Below, one piece after another: positions 26,155-35,329 of a stretch of 64,000 nucleotides of DNA. Position numbers and translations under genes: made by a program. Origin of the DNA: KBS-96 sp964247975 (GTDB lineage: Bacteria; Acidobacteriota; Terriglobia; Bryobacterales; Bryobacteraceae); the NCBI GenBank assembly GCA_964247975.1, contig CAXTWH010000003.1, positions 62,001 to 126,000 of the forward strand, given 5' to 3'. Below the pieces are notes generated by a model. That model was not told the DNA's origin. It made no database searches and saw nothing but the letters and a program-made list of their open reading frames with translations. Positions within the stretch are counted from its first letter, which is position 1; the number at the start of each line of letters is the position of its first letter.

Positions 26155-29100
26155 TTGGCACAAAGGATAAACGTCTTCTCCAAATCTGAAACGGAAAGAT
26201 GCCTGACAGAAAACAGCTTTCCTACACTTCCTCACAACTCAAAAAATGAGGTTTCCAGTTCAACAGCCGCTTTATCGGTGCTGTGTGCTGCATCTGCAAA
26301 CTGTTCAGTGGTCGATAGCGTTGTCCGAACAGAAGCTACTTGCGATTTGAGGCTACCCGGTGAATTGGCAGAATTATCAGCCAGTCTCAAGGTGCCATTA
26401 GAAGTTTTGATAACGGCCTGCTGGATTCACCTGCTGAGGTGTTATTCTTCAACAGAGCAGATTTCAGCCGCGATCATTTTGGACCAGCCCCAAAAGCCGA
26501 ATCAGGCATTGTTTACCGTTCATCTGCCTGTTGAAACACAAAACTCAGTGGAAGAATGGCTGAAACAAACAGCGGCCAAGTTACAAGCTTCCGGCGCGGA
26601 AAAGCCAACTATGGCGGCAACAATCGCCGGCGTGGATACCGTGCTGATTTTTGGATCGCGGGTGGAAGAAGCGCCGTTTTCCGGTCTTGGAGGAAAACTG
26701 ATTGTTCACGTCCAAACGGACCAGGGAATCCGGATTTCCATTGACGGCAGTGATTCTCGCTTTGGCAGGGAACTAAGGGAAATTCTGCTGGATTGTTTGC
26801 TGCACCTTTTGCAGCAACTACCTTCGCGGCGAAGCGAATCGGTTTTGAGCCTGGAACTTGTTTCAAGCGCAATGCAAGCAAAGTACTTACGAATGGGAAC
26901 ACCGTTGAACAGTGCGCCCGAAAACCGCTGTGTTCATCAGTTGATTGCGGAACAAGCACAGCGCACGCCGGACCGGGTCGCCGCCGTTGACGGCGGCAGG
27001 CAAATTACTTATCGCGAACTGGATGAACAATCGAATCAACTGGCGCGTTACCTGGCTAAGTTCGGCAGCGGCTCCGAAACGCTGGTTGCGGCGTATCTCA
27101 ATCGTTCCGTTGATTTATTGATTGCTTTGCTGGCAATTCTGAAGTCAGGCGCGGCATTTCTGCCGCTCGATGTGTCGCTGCCGGAAGGCCGAGTCAACGC
27201 GGTGGTGAAGGATTCCGGTGCCATTCTGGTAGTCAGTTCCAGTCAATGGGCTGGCCGCTTGCCGCTGCTTCCAGCCAGAATTGTTTGCATCGACACGGAA
27301 AAAAAGATTTGGGCCAAAGAAAACCGGGCTGGCTTATTTTTGCCGTATGCGCCGCAGCACTTGGCTTATGTTACGTACACATCAGGATCCACCGGCAAGC
27401 CGAAAGGGGTGATGATTGAACACCGCAATCTGACTGCTTCGCTGGCTGGAATGGACCAGATATTGGGAACAGAAGCCGGCGTTTGGCTGGCGATGGCGAA
27501 CATTTCGTTTGATATTTCCATCACCGAAATGTTGTGGACCCTGGTGAATGGCTTTCAGGTGGTGATGCATGAAGGCGATAACGGCGCTCCTATCCTGGCA
27601 GGACCGCATTCCGTGACTGAACAGATGGTTGCGCATGGCGTGACCCATCTGCAGGGTACGCCGTCCCTGATGCGGGTTTTATCCGGTGAAACAAACGCTT
27701 CGGCTGCTTTCGCGAAAATCCGTAAACTGCTGGTCGGCGGCGAACATTTTCCGCCCGGCTTGGCCACAGTTTTGCGCCAACTGGTTCCCGGCGATGTTCT
27801 GAATATGTATGGCCCGACGGAAGTAACCATCTGTTCCGTTTTCCACCGGGTACTGCCGACAGATGAAACCATTCCGATTGGAAAACCAACGCTCGGAACC
27901 AGCGTGTACGTTCTCGATAAGCACAATCGGCTGTTGCCGCCGTTCGCTCCGGGCGAACTTTTCCTGGGCGGCGCGAGCGTAGGGCGCGGTTATCTCGGCA
28001 GGCCGGATTTAACGGCGGAACGGTTTATCAAAAATCCAGTTGGAAGCGAAAACGAGCGGTTATACCGCACCGGCGATCTGGTACGGCTCAGATTGGATGG
28101 CGAACTGGAATTTATCGACCGGGTCGATTCGCAGGTGAAACTTCGCGGATACCGGATCGAGCTGGGAGAAATAGAGTCGGCGCTCGAAACCCATCCTGGG
28201 GTGGAACAAGCCGCGGTCGTAGTGCATCTTAGTTCAGCCGGTGAAAAAGTATTGGCTGCTTTCTATGTTCCCCGAGTCGGCAACACCGTTTCCGGGAGCG
28301 ATTTGAGAATGCATCTGGAACAAATTCTGCCCCGCTACATGATGCCGTCGTTCTTTCAATCCCTGCATGTTCTGCCGTTGACGGCAACCGGCAAGCTCGA
28401 CCGAACAGCACTGGTTAAATTTCCGACCGCCGCGCGAAACCCGGTTACTACTGAAGCAAGAAATGACCATCCGCCGCTAAAAGATGCCGCATCGGTTTCC
28501 GCGCAAGTCAGTGAAATTGAAACTACGCTCTGCGCCTGGTGCAGTGAACTGCTGGCTGCATCCAAGGTTCAGCCGGGAGATGACTTTTTCGAGCTGGGCG
28601 GACAATCATTAACTGCCGTTCAAATGGCGCAGCGGATTGCAAAAAAGTACCAGGTACATATGATGTTGAGCGTGCTCGTGCATCATCGGACAATGCGGGC
28701 CATCGCGGAATGGATTGTGCAAGTCGGCAGGGACAATCGGCAATCCTGGTCGCCGGTCGTAAACCTCCGGAACACAGGCTCAAAAGCGCCTATCTTTCTG
28801 CTGGCTGGTATTGGCGGCAATGTCATCAATTTTGACGCGCTGTGCAAGCACTTAGGCGACCATCGCCCCATTTACGCTATTGAAACGAAAGGCATAGACA
28901 GAGAACAGAACGTTCTACCCACGATTGAAGAGATGGCGGCCAGCTATCTTCGCGAAATTCAACGTATTCAGCCGAGCGGTCCTTATTATCTCGCTGGTTA
29001 CTCATTCGGCGGATTGATCGCTTATGAAATGTCTCAACAGCTTTGGAGCGCCGGACAGGAAGTCGCCTTTCTCGGTTTAATCGACACGCCGGAACTGCAA

Positions 29101-29610
29101 TATATGGAAGAAGTAAAAGCTGCTTTGCCCTGGGTGGAAAGAATAAAAATTTCCTATGGGGGCACGGTTCGGCGGCTTGTGTTCGGGCCTGACCGCAGCA
29201 AAGCTTTTGCAGCCCGAGTGAAAGCAGCACAAGGAGCTTTCACCATCCTGCTGCGACAAATGCGAGGGCAGCGGCCGCAAACCGAAGCTGGTCAGGCAGA
29301 ACAGCGCAATCTGACTGCATTGAGCCGGTACGTGCCGAAAATTTACGATTATCCGCTCCACTTATTTCGTTGCCCGGATACGTCGAAGCTGCGCGGCACG
29401 GATCCGCTGCTTGGATGGGGGCGCGTCGCTAATCAGATTATTGTGACTGAAGTTCCCGGACAACACGGCATTCTTACACTGGAGCCTTTTGTTGGATTTC
29501 TGGGTGCGGCGCTATTGGCAAAGCTGGAAAGCGTTGCATCGCATCAACCTGATACACAGCGCCGTGGTCGCTTAACTGCGCTGAAATTGGTAGAACACGC
29601 GTCCCTTTAG
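26155..29610 (+). CDS. single-module non-ribosomal peptide synthetase, (half C)-A-T-TE
   Basis: About 1151 residues from a TTG at 26155 preceded by AGGGGAG; the frame is open from 26062. Residues about 60-235 resemble the C-terminal lobe of a condensation domain (VPLEVLITACWIHLLRCY), but the HHxxxDG lobe is absent. The adenylation domain (about 255-770) has YTSGSTGKPKG, NMYGPTEVTIC, YRTGDL, KLRGYRIELGEIE and LTATGKLDR. Asp is present in FDIS (Asp235 of GrsA), so an alpha-amino acid is the likely substrate; pocket residues read D-I-T-Q-L-G-M-I-C. The carrier domain has Ser818 (ELGGQSLTA). The thioesterase has Ser950 (GYSFGG) and a His in PGQHGIL. The product is unknown. A phosphopantetheinyl transferase is not in this window. 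Confidence 0.92.
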   Translation: MAQRINVFSKSETERCLTENSFPTLPHNSKNEVSSSTAALSVLCAASANCSVVDSVVRTEATCDLRLPGELAELSASLKVPLEVLITACWIHLLRCYSSTEQISAAIILDQPQKPNQALFTVHLPVETQNSVEEWLKQTAAKLQASGAEKPTMAATIAGVDTVLIFGSRVEEAPFSGLGGKLIVHVQTDQGIRISIDGSDSRFGRELREILLDCLLHLLQQLPSRRSESVLSLELVSSAMQAKYLRMGTPLNSAPENRCVHQLIAEQAQRTPDRVAAVDGGRQITYRELDEQSNQLARYLAKFGSGSETLVAAYLNRSVDLLIALLAILKSGAAFLPLDVSLPEGRVNAVVKDSGAILVVSSSQWAGRLPLLPARIVCIDTEKKIWAKENRAGLFLPYAPQHLAYVTYTSGSTGKPKGVMIEHRNLTASLAGMDQILGTEAGVWLAMANISFDISITEMLWTLVNGFQVVMHEGDNGAPILAGPHSVTEQMVAHGVTHLQGTPSLMRVLSGETNASAAFAKIRKLLVGGEHFPPGLATVLRQLVPGDVLNMYGPTEVTICSVFHRVLPTDETIPIGKPTLGTSVYVLDKHNRLLPPFAPGELFLGGASVGRGYLGRPDLTAERFIKNPVGSENERLYRTGDLVRLRLDGELEFIDRVDSQVKLRGYRIELGEIESALETHPGVEQAAVVVHLSSAGEKVLAAFYVPRVGNTVSGSDLRMHLEQILPRYMMPSFFQSLHVLPLTATGKLDRTALVKFPTAARNPVTTEARNDHPPLKDAASVSAQVSEIETTLCAWCSELLAASKVQPGDDFFELGGQSLTAVQMAQRIAKKYQVHMMLSVLVHHRTMRAIAEWIVQVGRDNRQSWSPVVNLRNTGSKAPIFLLAGIGGNVINFDALCKHLGDHRPIYAIETKGIDREQNVLPTIEEMAASYLREIQRIQPSGPYYLAGYSFGGLIAYEMSQQLWSAGQEVAFLGLIDTPELQYMEEVKAALPWVERIKISYGGTVRRLVFGPDRSKAFAARVKAAQGAFTILLRQMRGQRPQTEAGQAEQRNLTALSRYVPKIYDYPLHLFRCPDTSKLRGTDPLLGWGRVANQIIVTEVPGQHGILTLEPFVGFLGAALLAKLESVASHQPDTQRRGRLTALKLVEHASL

Positions 29611-29672
29611 ATCGCAACTGCTTTTGAGAAGATCCGCTGCCCGATGCGCACATTCGTAATAGAGACGGCAAT

Positions 29673-30869
29673 GTGCGCACTCTGATTGTTGACGACGACC
29701 CGGCAATTCGCATTCTTCTCGCTTCGCAGCTTCGTAGCTTGGGCCACGAGGTGGACACCGCCTCCGATGGCTCCCAGGCCTGGAACAAACTACTCATCCA
29801 GCATTTTGACCTGCTTGTGTGCGATTGGAACATGCCGGTGATGGATGGCTTGAAGTTATGCCGCAGAATCCGTGAAACAGAATGGCCGTCCTATATCTAT
29901 ATGGTGTTGTGCACCGCCATGAACCAGAAAGCGGATTTTCTGGCCGGCATGGAAGCAGGAGCAGACGACTTCATTGTGAAGCCGTTTGATTTGGCTGATC
30001 TGCGGGTGGTTGTGCGTGCTGCGCAGCGCATTCTGGATTTGCAGTTAAAACTGACTGTTCAAAACAGAAATTTGGAAGAACTATACCAGAAGCTTCGGAA
30101 GGCTTATCAGACCATCGAGACTGATTTACAAGCGGCCGCAGCGATGCAGCTTGAATTACTGCCGAAAAGAACCGGCCCTGGCCACCAAGTAAACCTGGAC
30201 TGGCTGTTAATGCCTAGTTTATTTTTAGCCGGAGATATGCTGAATTACTTCTTTCTTTCCGAACATAAACTGGTTTTTTATCATCTGGATGTGGCGGGGC
30301 ATGGCATCCCAGCGGCGCTGCTTTCCGTGATGTTGAATCGGACACTGATGCCGGTGCCTGGCAGCCCGACTGTTCAGTTTGGGGAAAACGGAAAGTTGAA
30401 CTGGATTGCCTCGCCGCGAGAAGTGGTGGCGGAGTTGAATCGCCGTTTTCAGAGCGCGGGTGATTCTTATTTCACGATGGTTTATGGCGTGTTTGATACA
30501 GAATCGCGTTCGCTTCAGTTTTGCCAGGCTGGTCATCCCGGCCCGCTGCTGATTTCACAGAACGGGAGTTTGAAGAGCTTGGGGCAAGGAGGTTTTCCGG
30601 TAGGAATGCTTCCCGATATGGAATATGAACAGCAGGAAACGGTTCTCTGCGCAGGCGACCGCCTGGTTCTTTACTCCGACGGCATTACGGAATGTTTAAA
30701 TCCTGCCGGAAAGCGGTATTCTCAAGAAAATCTGATATCTGTTTTAAAACGGTATACCAGCGCTTCTCTAAGCGCGTTGGTTAGCGGCGTGCAAGAAGAT
30801 GTTTTTCACTGGCGAGCCGGAGCGGAGCTATCGGATGATTTATCAATGCTGGTGATGGAATCGTTGTAA
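29673..30869 (+). CDS. response regulator with PP2C/SpoIIE (RsbU-type) phosphatase domain
   Basis: This 398-residue protein starts with a receiver domain (residues 1-120): acidic pair Asp7-Asp8, phospho-acceptor Asp51 in LLVCDWNMPVMDG and Lys in DDFIVKPFD. A coiled-coil linker (about 125-165) joins it to a SpoIIE/PP2C phosphatase domain (about 170-398) with LDVAGHGIPAALLS, VYGVFDTES, CQAGHPGPLL and LYSDGITECLNP. Such proteins dephosphorylate an anti-anti-sigma factor when the receiver is phosphorylated. The start is GTG at 29673. The anti-sigma-type kinase follows after 20 bases, but no STAS-domain partner is present here. Confidence 0.93.
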   Translation: MRTLIVDDDPAIRILLASQLRSLGHEVDTASDGSQAWNKLLIQHFDLLVCDWNMPVMDGLKLCRRIRETEWPSYIYMVLCTAMNQKADFLAGMEAGADDFIVKPFDLADLRVVVRAAQRILDLQLKLTVQNRNLEELYQKLRKAYQTIETDLQAAAAMQLELLPKRTGPGHQVNLDWLLMPSLFLAGDMLNYFFLSEHKLVFYHLDVAGHGIPAALLSVMLNRTLMPVPGSPTVQFGENGKLNWIASPREVVAELNRRFQSAGDSYFTMVYGVFDTESRSLQFCQAGHPGPLLISQNGSLKSLGQGGFPVGMLPDMEYEQQETVLCAGDRLVLYSDGITECLNPAGKRYSQENLISVLKRYTSASLSALVSGVQEDVFHWRAGAELSDDLSMLVMESL

Positions 30870-30889
30870 GACCACAAGGCGAGGCTAGA

Positions 30890-31354
30890 TTGGCAGACTT
30901 CGAACTCAAGATGTCCATCCCGAACAGGCTCGATCAAGTCTGGCTGATCCGCTCCGCCATCGCATCTATTTTGGAAGAACTTGATTTTGCGGAAACCGAT
31001 GTGCTGCATGTTCAGCTTGCGCTGGCGGAAGCGATCAATAACTGCATTGAGCATGGCTATCTGAAACAGGAAAGCGGATTGATCGAAGTGTTTTCGTTCT
31101 TAACAGAGAACGCGTTAAGAATGGAAATTTTCGATGATGGACGACCGGTGCCAATCCGAAAAGTGGAAGAACTGCTTAAGAAACCGATTCTTCCGCCTGC
31201 TCTCGATATTCCGCTGCCTTCCAACGGACGCGGACTGCAAATTATCCGCAGCACAATGGATTCAGTGCAGTTTTCCCGTCAAGGTGATCGAAACAAGGTG
31301 ACGCTTTGCAAAGTGTTAAGACGCTTCCCGCCGGAACCCAAGAATCCTGCCTAG
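30890..31354 (+). CDS. RsbW-like serine kinase / anti-sigma ATP-binding protein
   Basis: This 154-residue protein has the GHKL ATP-binding fold without a HisKA domain: N box EAINNCIEHGY, a DDGRPVP box and the lid GRGLQIIRST. This is the RsbW/SpoIIAB type, which phosphorylates a STAS antagonist and can sequester a sigma factor. It is 20 bases after the SpoIIE-phosphatase gene and clearly part of the same unit. Translation starts at TTG 30890 with GGCGAGG just upstream; no ATG is available nearby. Confidence 0.9.
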   Translation: MADFELKMSIPNRLDQVWLIRSAIASILEELDFAETDVLHVQLALAEAINNCIEHGYLKQESGLIEVFSFLTENALRMEIFDDGRPVPIRKVEELLKKPILPPALDIPLPSNGRGLQIIRSTMDSVQFSRQGDRNKVTLCKVLRRFPPEPKNPA

Positions 31355-31452
31355 AAACGATGCGATTGCCGCGAAACAGAAGATGAGAAACTAAATCTTC
31401 AACACGGCGCATTCCAAGCTTTGTGTCGTCACGATTTGTTGGAGGGTAAACC

Positions 31453-31818
31453 ATGAACTACGAGCATTACCGCGAGCAGTTGCTTGCGAAGGAACGAGAA
31501 TTACAGGACGACATGGCGCGGTTGGGCAGCGAAGCGCGTGAGGCAGCCAACACTGAGGTGGAAGACCCGATTGATCAGGTGATCTCAAACGAGGCCAAAG
31601 CCGGCGCTTTTGAAATCAGCGATCGCCGCTACGATACCCTCACCCAGGTACAGGAAGCGCTGCGCCGCATTGATGACGGCTCTTATGGGTATTGCCTGGA
31701 CTGTGGTAAGCCGATCGGCGAAGCGCGGCTCAAAGCAGTGCCTTGGACGCGGTACTGTGTAGAACACCAGGAACAACACGACCGGGAACAACGCTCGGAA
31801 GATGCACCCGTTTCTTGA
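31453..31818 (+). CDS. DksA/TraR family zinc-finger protein
   Basis: This 121-residue protein has an N-terminal coiled coil with acidic residues (DDM and VEDPID) and a C-terminal zinc finger. The ligands are Cys81, Cys84, Cys102 and His105 (YCVEH), where classical DksA has a fourth Cys, giving a C3H site. DksA binds in the RNA polymerase secondary channel and, with ppGpp, retunes rRNA and amino-acid promoters. This short version lacks part of the usual N-terminal region and is closer to TraR/YbiI-like proteins. GGAGG lies upstream of the ATG. Confidence 0.88.
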   Translation: MNYEHYREQLLAKERELQDDMARLGSEAREAANTEVEDPIDQVISNEAKAGAFEISDRRYDTLTQVQEALRRIDDGSYGYCLDCGKPIGEARLKAVPWTRYCVEHQEQHDREQRSEDAPVS

Positions 31819-31957
31819 GGCAAGGCTTGCTTTCCGCCGGTTCAATTTTTCCAGGCTTGCACGAAACTTCAAACAGAGTTCCTCAATCAAAGGAAAGTGA
31901 TTTACCCGGCCTGAGAAGAACAAGTTTTGTATTTGAAAGGGAACAACACCGCTCATT

Positions 31958-33571
31958 ATGGCTGATAGCGCGGAAAATAAGGGTGCAGCAGGAACAGAAC
32001 AGTCGGGAGAACAGGATCATTCGGCTGAAAGTCGTCCGCCAGGAGTAAACCCTTGGCTGGTGGCGGCCGCAGTGGTGCTGCCCGCGTTTATGGAAGTGAT
32101 CGACACTTCCATTGCTGCCGTTTGCATTCCCTATATTGCCGGCAGCATTTCGGCTTCTAACGATGAGGCGACCTGGGTTCTTACTTTTTATCTGCTGTCG
32201 AACGCCGTGATCCTGCCGGCCAGCGCGTGGTTTTCGCTGCGGTTCGGGCGCAAACGTTTTTTGCTGGCTTCCATTGTTATTTTTACGGTTGCTTCCTTCT
32301 TCTGCGGCGCTGCCACGAGCCTGATCACGATTCTGATCGCTCGGTTGGTGCAAGGCGCTGGTGGCGGTGCATTACAGCCGCTTTCCCAAGCGATTCTGAC
32401 CGAAAGCTTTCCTCCTGAAAAACGAGGCATGGCAATGGGTTTGTTTGGTTTGGGTGTTGTGGTTGCGCCGGTGCTTGGTCCTACGTTAGGAGGCTGGCTG
32501 ACCGACACTTATTCCTGGCGTTGGGCTTTTTACATTAACATTCCAGTAGGTGTTCTGGCTTTCTTCATGATTTCGCGTTTTGTGAAGGATCCGCCTTACA
32601 TTGAGAACGCAAAACCAGGCAAATTGGATAGTATCGGCTTGGGACTGCTGGCCTTGTGGTTAGGTGCCATGCAGATTATTCTGGATCGCGGACAGGAAGA
32701 CGATTGGTTTGGAGCCATTTGGGTCCGTTGGGCTTTCGGACTGATGATCGTTTGTTTTGTCATATTTATCTATTGGCAATTAACGACCAAGAAGCCGCTG
32801 GTTGACCTGACTATATTCAAAAATCGGAATTTTACGGTAGGGTGCATTCTGATCTTCTGTTTCGGCGCGGCTATTTATGGCGCAGTCACGATTCTGCCCT
32901 TGTTTTATCAAACGCTTCTTTCTTATTCGGCAACTTGGGCAGGTTTGGCTGTTTCGCCGCGCGGTTTAGGATCAATTGTGGCGATGCCGCTGGTTGGCTT
33001 GTTAGTGGGCCGGCTTGATACCCGTTGGATGGTTTCACTAGGCTTTGCGATATTTGGCGTATGCAGCATGATTTGGGGCACCATCACTTTGCAGGTTTCT
33101 CCCTGGTCCATGCTTTTGCCGATCACAATCAGCGGATTTTCGTTAGGGTTGGTGTTTGTTCCGCTTTCCACCACAACGCTGGGGGACTTGCCTCCGGAAA
33201 GCGTCGGCAACGGAAGCGGCTTGTTTAATTTATTGAGAAACGTCGGCGGTAGTGTCGGCATTTCCCTTGTGAACACCATTGTGGCCCGTCATGAGCAGTT
33301 GCACAGAACAGAACTGTCGCAGCACTTGTCACCTACGCTGCCTACTGTGCAACAGTCATTAAATTCCTTTCAACAGATGTTGACTCCACAGTCAGGTGCT
33401 GCCACAGCTTCCACACAATCGTATGGAATGTTAGAGCAGGTGTTAGTGCAGCAGTCGCAGCTTTGGTCTTATGTTGACGATTTCCGCTACATGGCTTTTG
33501 CTTGCTTCTTGTGCGTTCCAATTGTGTGGACCCTGAAACGGGTAAAAGGCAAAGCGATTGCGGCTGAATAA
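31958..33571 (+). CDS. DHA2 family MFS drug exporter (EmrB/QacA type)
   Basis: This 537-residue protein has 14 predicted membrane helices. The DHA2 motif is visible in TM1 (LPAFMEVIDTSIAAVCIPYI) and motif A follows in RFGRKRFLLAS. VLGPTLGGWLTDTYSWRWAFYINIPVG is motif C and the next loop. Such proton-driven inner-membrane antiporters export lipophilic drugs, often with a membrane-fusion protein and a TolC channel; no EmrA gene is nearby, while two TolC genes lie at 13.8-17.7 kb. A link to the NRPS product is possible but only suggested by proximity. Confidence 0.93.
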   Translation: MADSAENKGAAGTEQSGEQDHSAESRPPGVNPWLVAAAVVLPAFMEVIDTSIAAVCIPYIAGSISASNDEATWVLTFYLLSNAVILPASAWFSLRFGRKRFLLASIVIFTVASFFCGAATSLITILIARLVQGAGGGALQPLSQAILTESFPPEKRGMAMGLFGLGVVVAPVLGPTLGGWLTDTYSWRWAFYINIPVGVLAFFMISRFVKDPPYIENAKPGKLDSIGLGLLALWLGAMQIILDRGQEDDWFGAIWVRWAFGLMIVCFVIFIYWQLTTKKPLVDLTIFKNRNFTVGCILIFCFGAAIYGAVTILPLFYQTLLSYSATWAGLAVSPRGLGSIVAMPLVGLLVGRLDTRWMVSLGFAIFGVCSMIWGTITLQVSPWSMLLPITISGFSLGLVFVPLSTTTLGDLPPESVGNGSGLFNLLRNVGGSVGISLVNTIVARHEQLHRTELSQHLSPTLPTVQQSLNSFQQMLTPQSGAATASTQSYGMLEQVLVQQSQLWSYVDDFRYMAFACFLCVPIVWTLKRVKGKAIAAE

Positions 33572-33591
33572 ATGATTTCAATGCGGATTGC

Positions 33592-34092
33592 TTATTCCAC
33601 AGTGAGCTTGTCGTGTTCACCTAATTTGCCGGCATCTTTCGTAACGTAGGCCTTGGCAAAATTGAATAGCCTGCCTAAAGCTGAACTCGGCGAGCTCCAG
33701 TATTCGGCTGTGTGAACAGAAATTTTCAGTAACGCTAGTTCCGGATCTTCCAAGCCCTGGGGGAAGAAAGTTTTATAGATTGGTTTCCATAATTCTTCGA
33801 TCTTCTTTGTGTCACGAATCAGAGTAGCCGCGCCGGAAGCGGAGATGTAGATTTGCTTCTCCGGATTGGCAAAACTCACGTTCACTTGCCGGTCCTGGTA
33901 AACTTCATGTACTTTGGCTGAGTCGGCGCGGGTGAAAAACCAGAGATCGCCGTCAAAATCAATCTCCTGGGTAGCCATCGGGCGGCTGTGCAAAGATCCG
34001 TTCTCTTCCACGGTGGTCAGCATGACAAATTTGATTTCCTTCATCAAGCTGTTTAGTTTTTGCAAATCTTCCTGGTGAGCTAAGTGTTCCAC
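33592..34092 (-). CDS. pyridoxamine 5'-phosphate oxidase-like (general stress protein 26) FMN protein
   Basis: About 166 residues from a GTG at 34090-34092 preceded by AGAGG. The split-barrel flavin fold is indicated by FVMLTTVEENGSLHSRPM, DLWFFTRADSAKVHEV and VNVSFANPEKQIYISASG, the order seen in the GSP26 subfamily. These bind FMN, FAD or F420-like cofactors and are stress-linked, with no fixed reaction. It is convergent with the exporter, 20 bases away. An earlier in-frame start would add about 11 residues. Confidence 0.85.
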   Translation of the reverse strand: MEHLAHQEDLQKLNSLMKEIKFVMLTTVEENGSLHSRPMATQEIDFDGDLWFFTRADSAKVHEVYQDRQVNVSFANPEKQIYISASGAATLIRDTKKIEELWKPIYKTFFPQGLEDPELALLKISVHTAEYWSSPSSALGRLFNFAKAYVTKDAGKLGEHDKLTVE

Positions 34093-34148
34093 ATGAGCCT
34101 CTGGCTGTGGGACTCGATCACGCAACGGCCTGTTACAGAACTAGGACG

Positions 34149-34358
34149 TTAATTGTTCAGGGAGTTTCGAAGCTTGCCCGCTTTGGCCTTGATTGCTTGA
34201 TAACAGCAAGAACAGACAGCTTTGCCCGGAACACAATAGGGCGGTAGTTCCCAGCTTTCAAGCATCACTGTAGCGCGGTGGCTGCATTGAACGCCGCCAG
34301 GAACCAACAAAGGGCAGCGATCTTTTATGACTGCCACAGTTTCTTCGCAAGTAAACAT
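34149..34358 (-). CDS. small Cys-rich protein, paralogue A
   Basis: This 69-residue protein has Cys4, Cys15, Cys25, His27, Cys42, Cys49, Cys51 and Cys52. It shares with the protein at 35302-35532 the pattern CEE ... RCPLL-x2-GG-x-QC-x-H-x-AT ... WELPPY-x2-PG-x-AVC-x-CCY; about half of the residues in the shared stretch are identical. The six shared cysteines and one His could hold one or two zinc ions or a cluster. There is no signal peptide. GGAGAT precedes the ATG. I do not recognise the family. Confidence 0.72.
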   Translation of the reverse strand: MFTCEETVAVIKDRCPLLVPGGVQCSHRATVMLESWELPPYCVPGKAVCSCCYQAIKAKAGKLRNSLNN

Positions 34359-34567
34359 AAACTGTTTATCTCCAATCGAGTCTTACCTGGACTTCTTATC
34401 GGCTATAAAATACTGAGGTTTAATCGGAAACATCGTCTCTCCAAAGCGCCGTAACGATCCACTCCATTAAGCGCTATCAGCCTAAGCAAAAATCCTACTA
34501 AACCCAGTGCAATCTGAGGGCCGAATCAGGAAAGCAGAAATCGGCTACTCGTTGTTAGGCTGAAAGG

Positions 34568-35329
34568 ATGCGAAATTGGTTGGCAGTCAGCGCAGCGGCG
34601 GGTGCGTTGGGCGTAACAGCGTATGGCATTGCCGGGCGATCGGCCCAGGTGTTCGGTTCTTCTGTTTACAAGGGGCCAGGAAAACGCCGGTCCATTGCGC
34701 TGACTTTTGATGATGGGCCTTCCCAGGGAAGCCTACGCTTAGCCGAACTGCTCGATAAACACTCGCTGCCAGCAACTTTCTTCCAGTGCGGTATCAATGT
34801 AAAACGGCATCCTGAGATTGCCAGAACGTTAGTTCAACTAGGCCACGAGATTGGAAATCATACATACTCTCACCCGCGATTGTGTCCGAGTTTTCAAAGC
34901 CGACCCATGTTGAAGTCACCGGACTTTATTTTTCGCGAGTTTGCGCGCGCACAACAGATTATTTCCGAAGAAACCAGTGTTCAGCCTCGATTGCTGCGCG
35001 CCCCGTATGGACTACGCTGGCACGGCCTGAAAAGCGCGCAGCAACGGCTTGGATTGTTAGGCGTGATGTGGACCGTCATCGGACATGACTGGGAATGGAA
35101 AGCAGAGCAAGTGGCTAGTCTGGTCTTGCGAAAAGCTTCGCCGGGCGGAATCGTTTGTTTGCATGATGGCCGTGATATTCAGATTCAGCCGAACATTTCT
35201 GAAATGCTGAACGCGGTGCGTCGGATCATTCCTGTTTTGAAAGACCAGGGATATAGTTTCGAAACAGTGACACAGATATTGCGGCCCGATTCGGCCATCC
35301 ATCACCATAACGAAGTGCGCAAACTCTGA
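34568..35329 (+). CDS. polysaccharide deacetylase (NodB domain, CE4)
   Basis: This 253-residue protein has a short hydrophobic N-terminus (residues 3-20) that may anchor it in the inner membrane. It then has all five NodB motifs: LTFDDGPSQ (Asp-Asp), GNHTYSHPR (the metal His pair), LLRAPYGLRW, TVIGHDWEW and IVCLHDGRD. CE4 enzymes remove N-acetyl groups from peptidoglycan, chitin or exopolysaccharide; an envelope substrate is likely. It lies between two paralogous Cys-rich genes on the opposite strand and overlaps the second by 28 bases tail to tail. Confidence 0.9.
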   Translation: MRNWLAVSAAAGALGVTAYGIAGRSAQVFGSSVYKGPGKRRSIALTFDDGPSQGSLRLAELLDKHSLPATFFQCGINVKRHPEIARTLVQLGHEIGNHTYSHPRLCPSFQSRPMLKSPDFIFREFARAQQIISEETSVQPRLLRAPYGLRWHGLKSAQQRLGLLGVMWTVIGHDWEWKAEQVASLVLRKASPGGIVCLHDGRDIQIQPNISEMLNAVRRIIPVLKDQGYSFETVTQILRPDSAIHHHNEVRKL

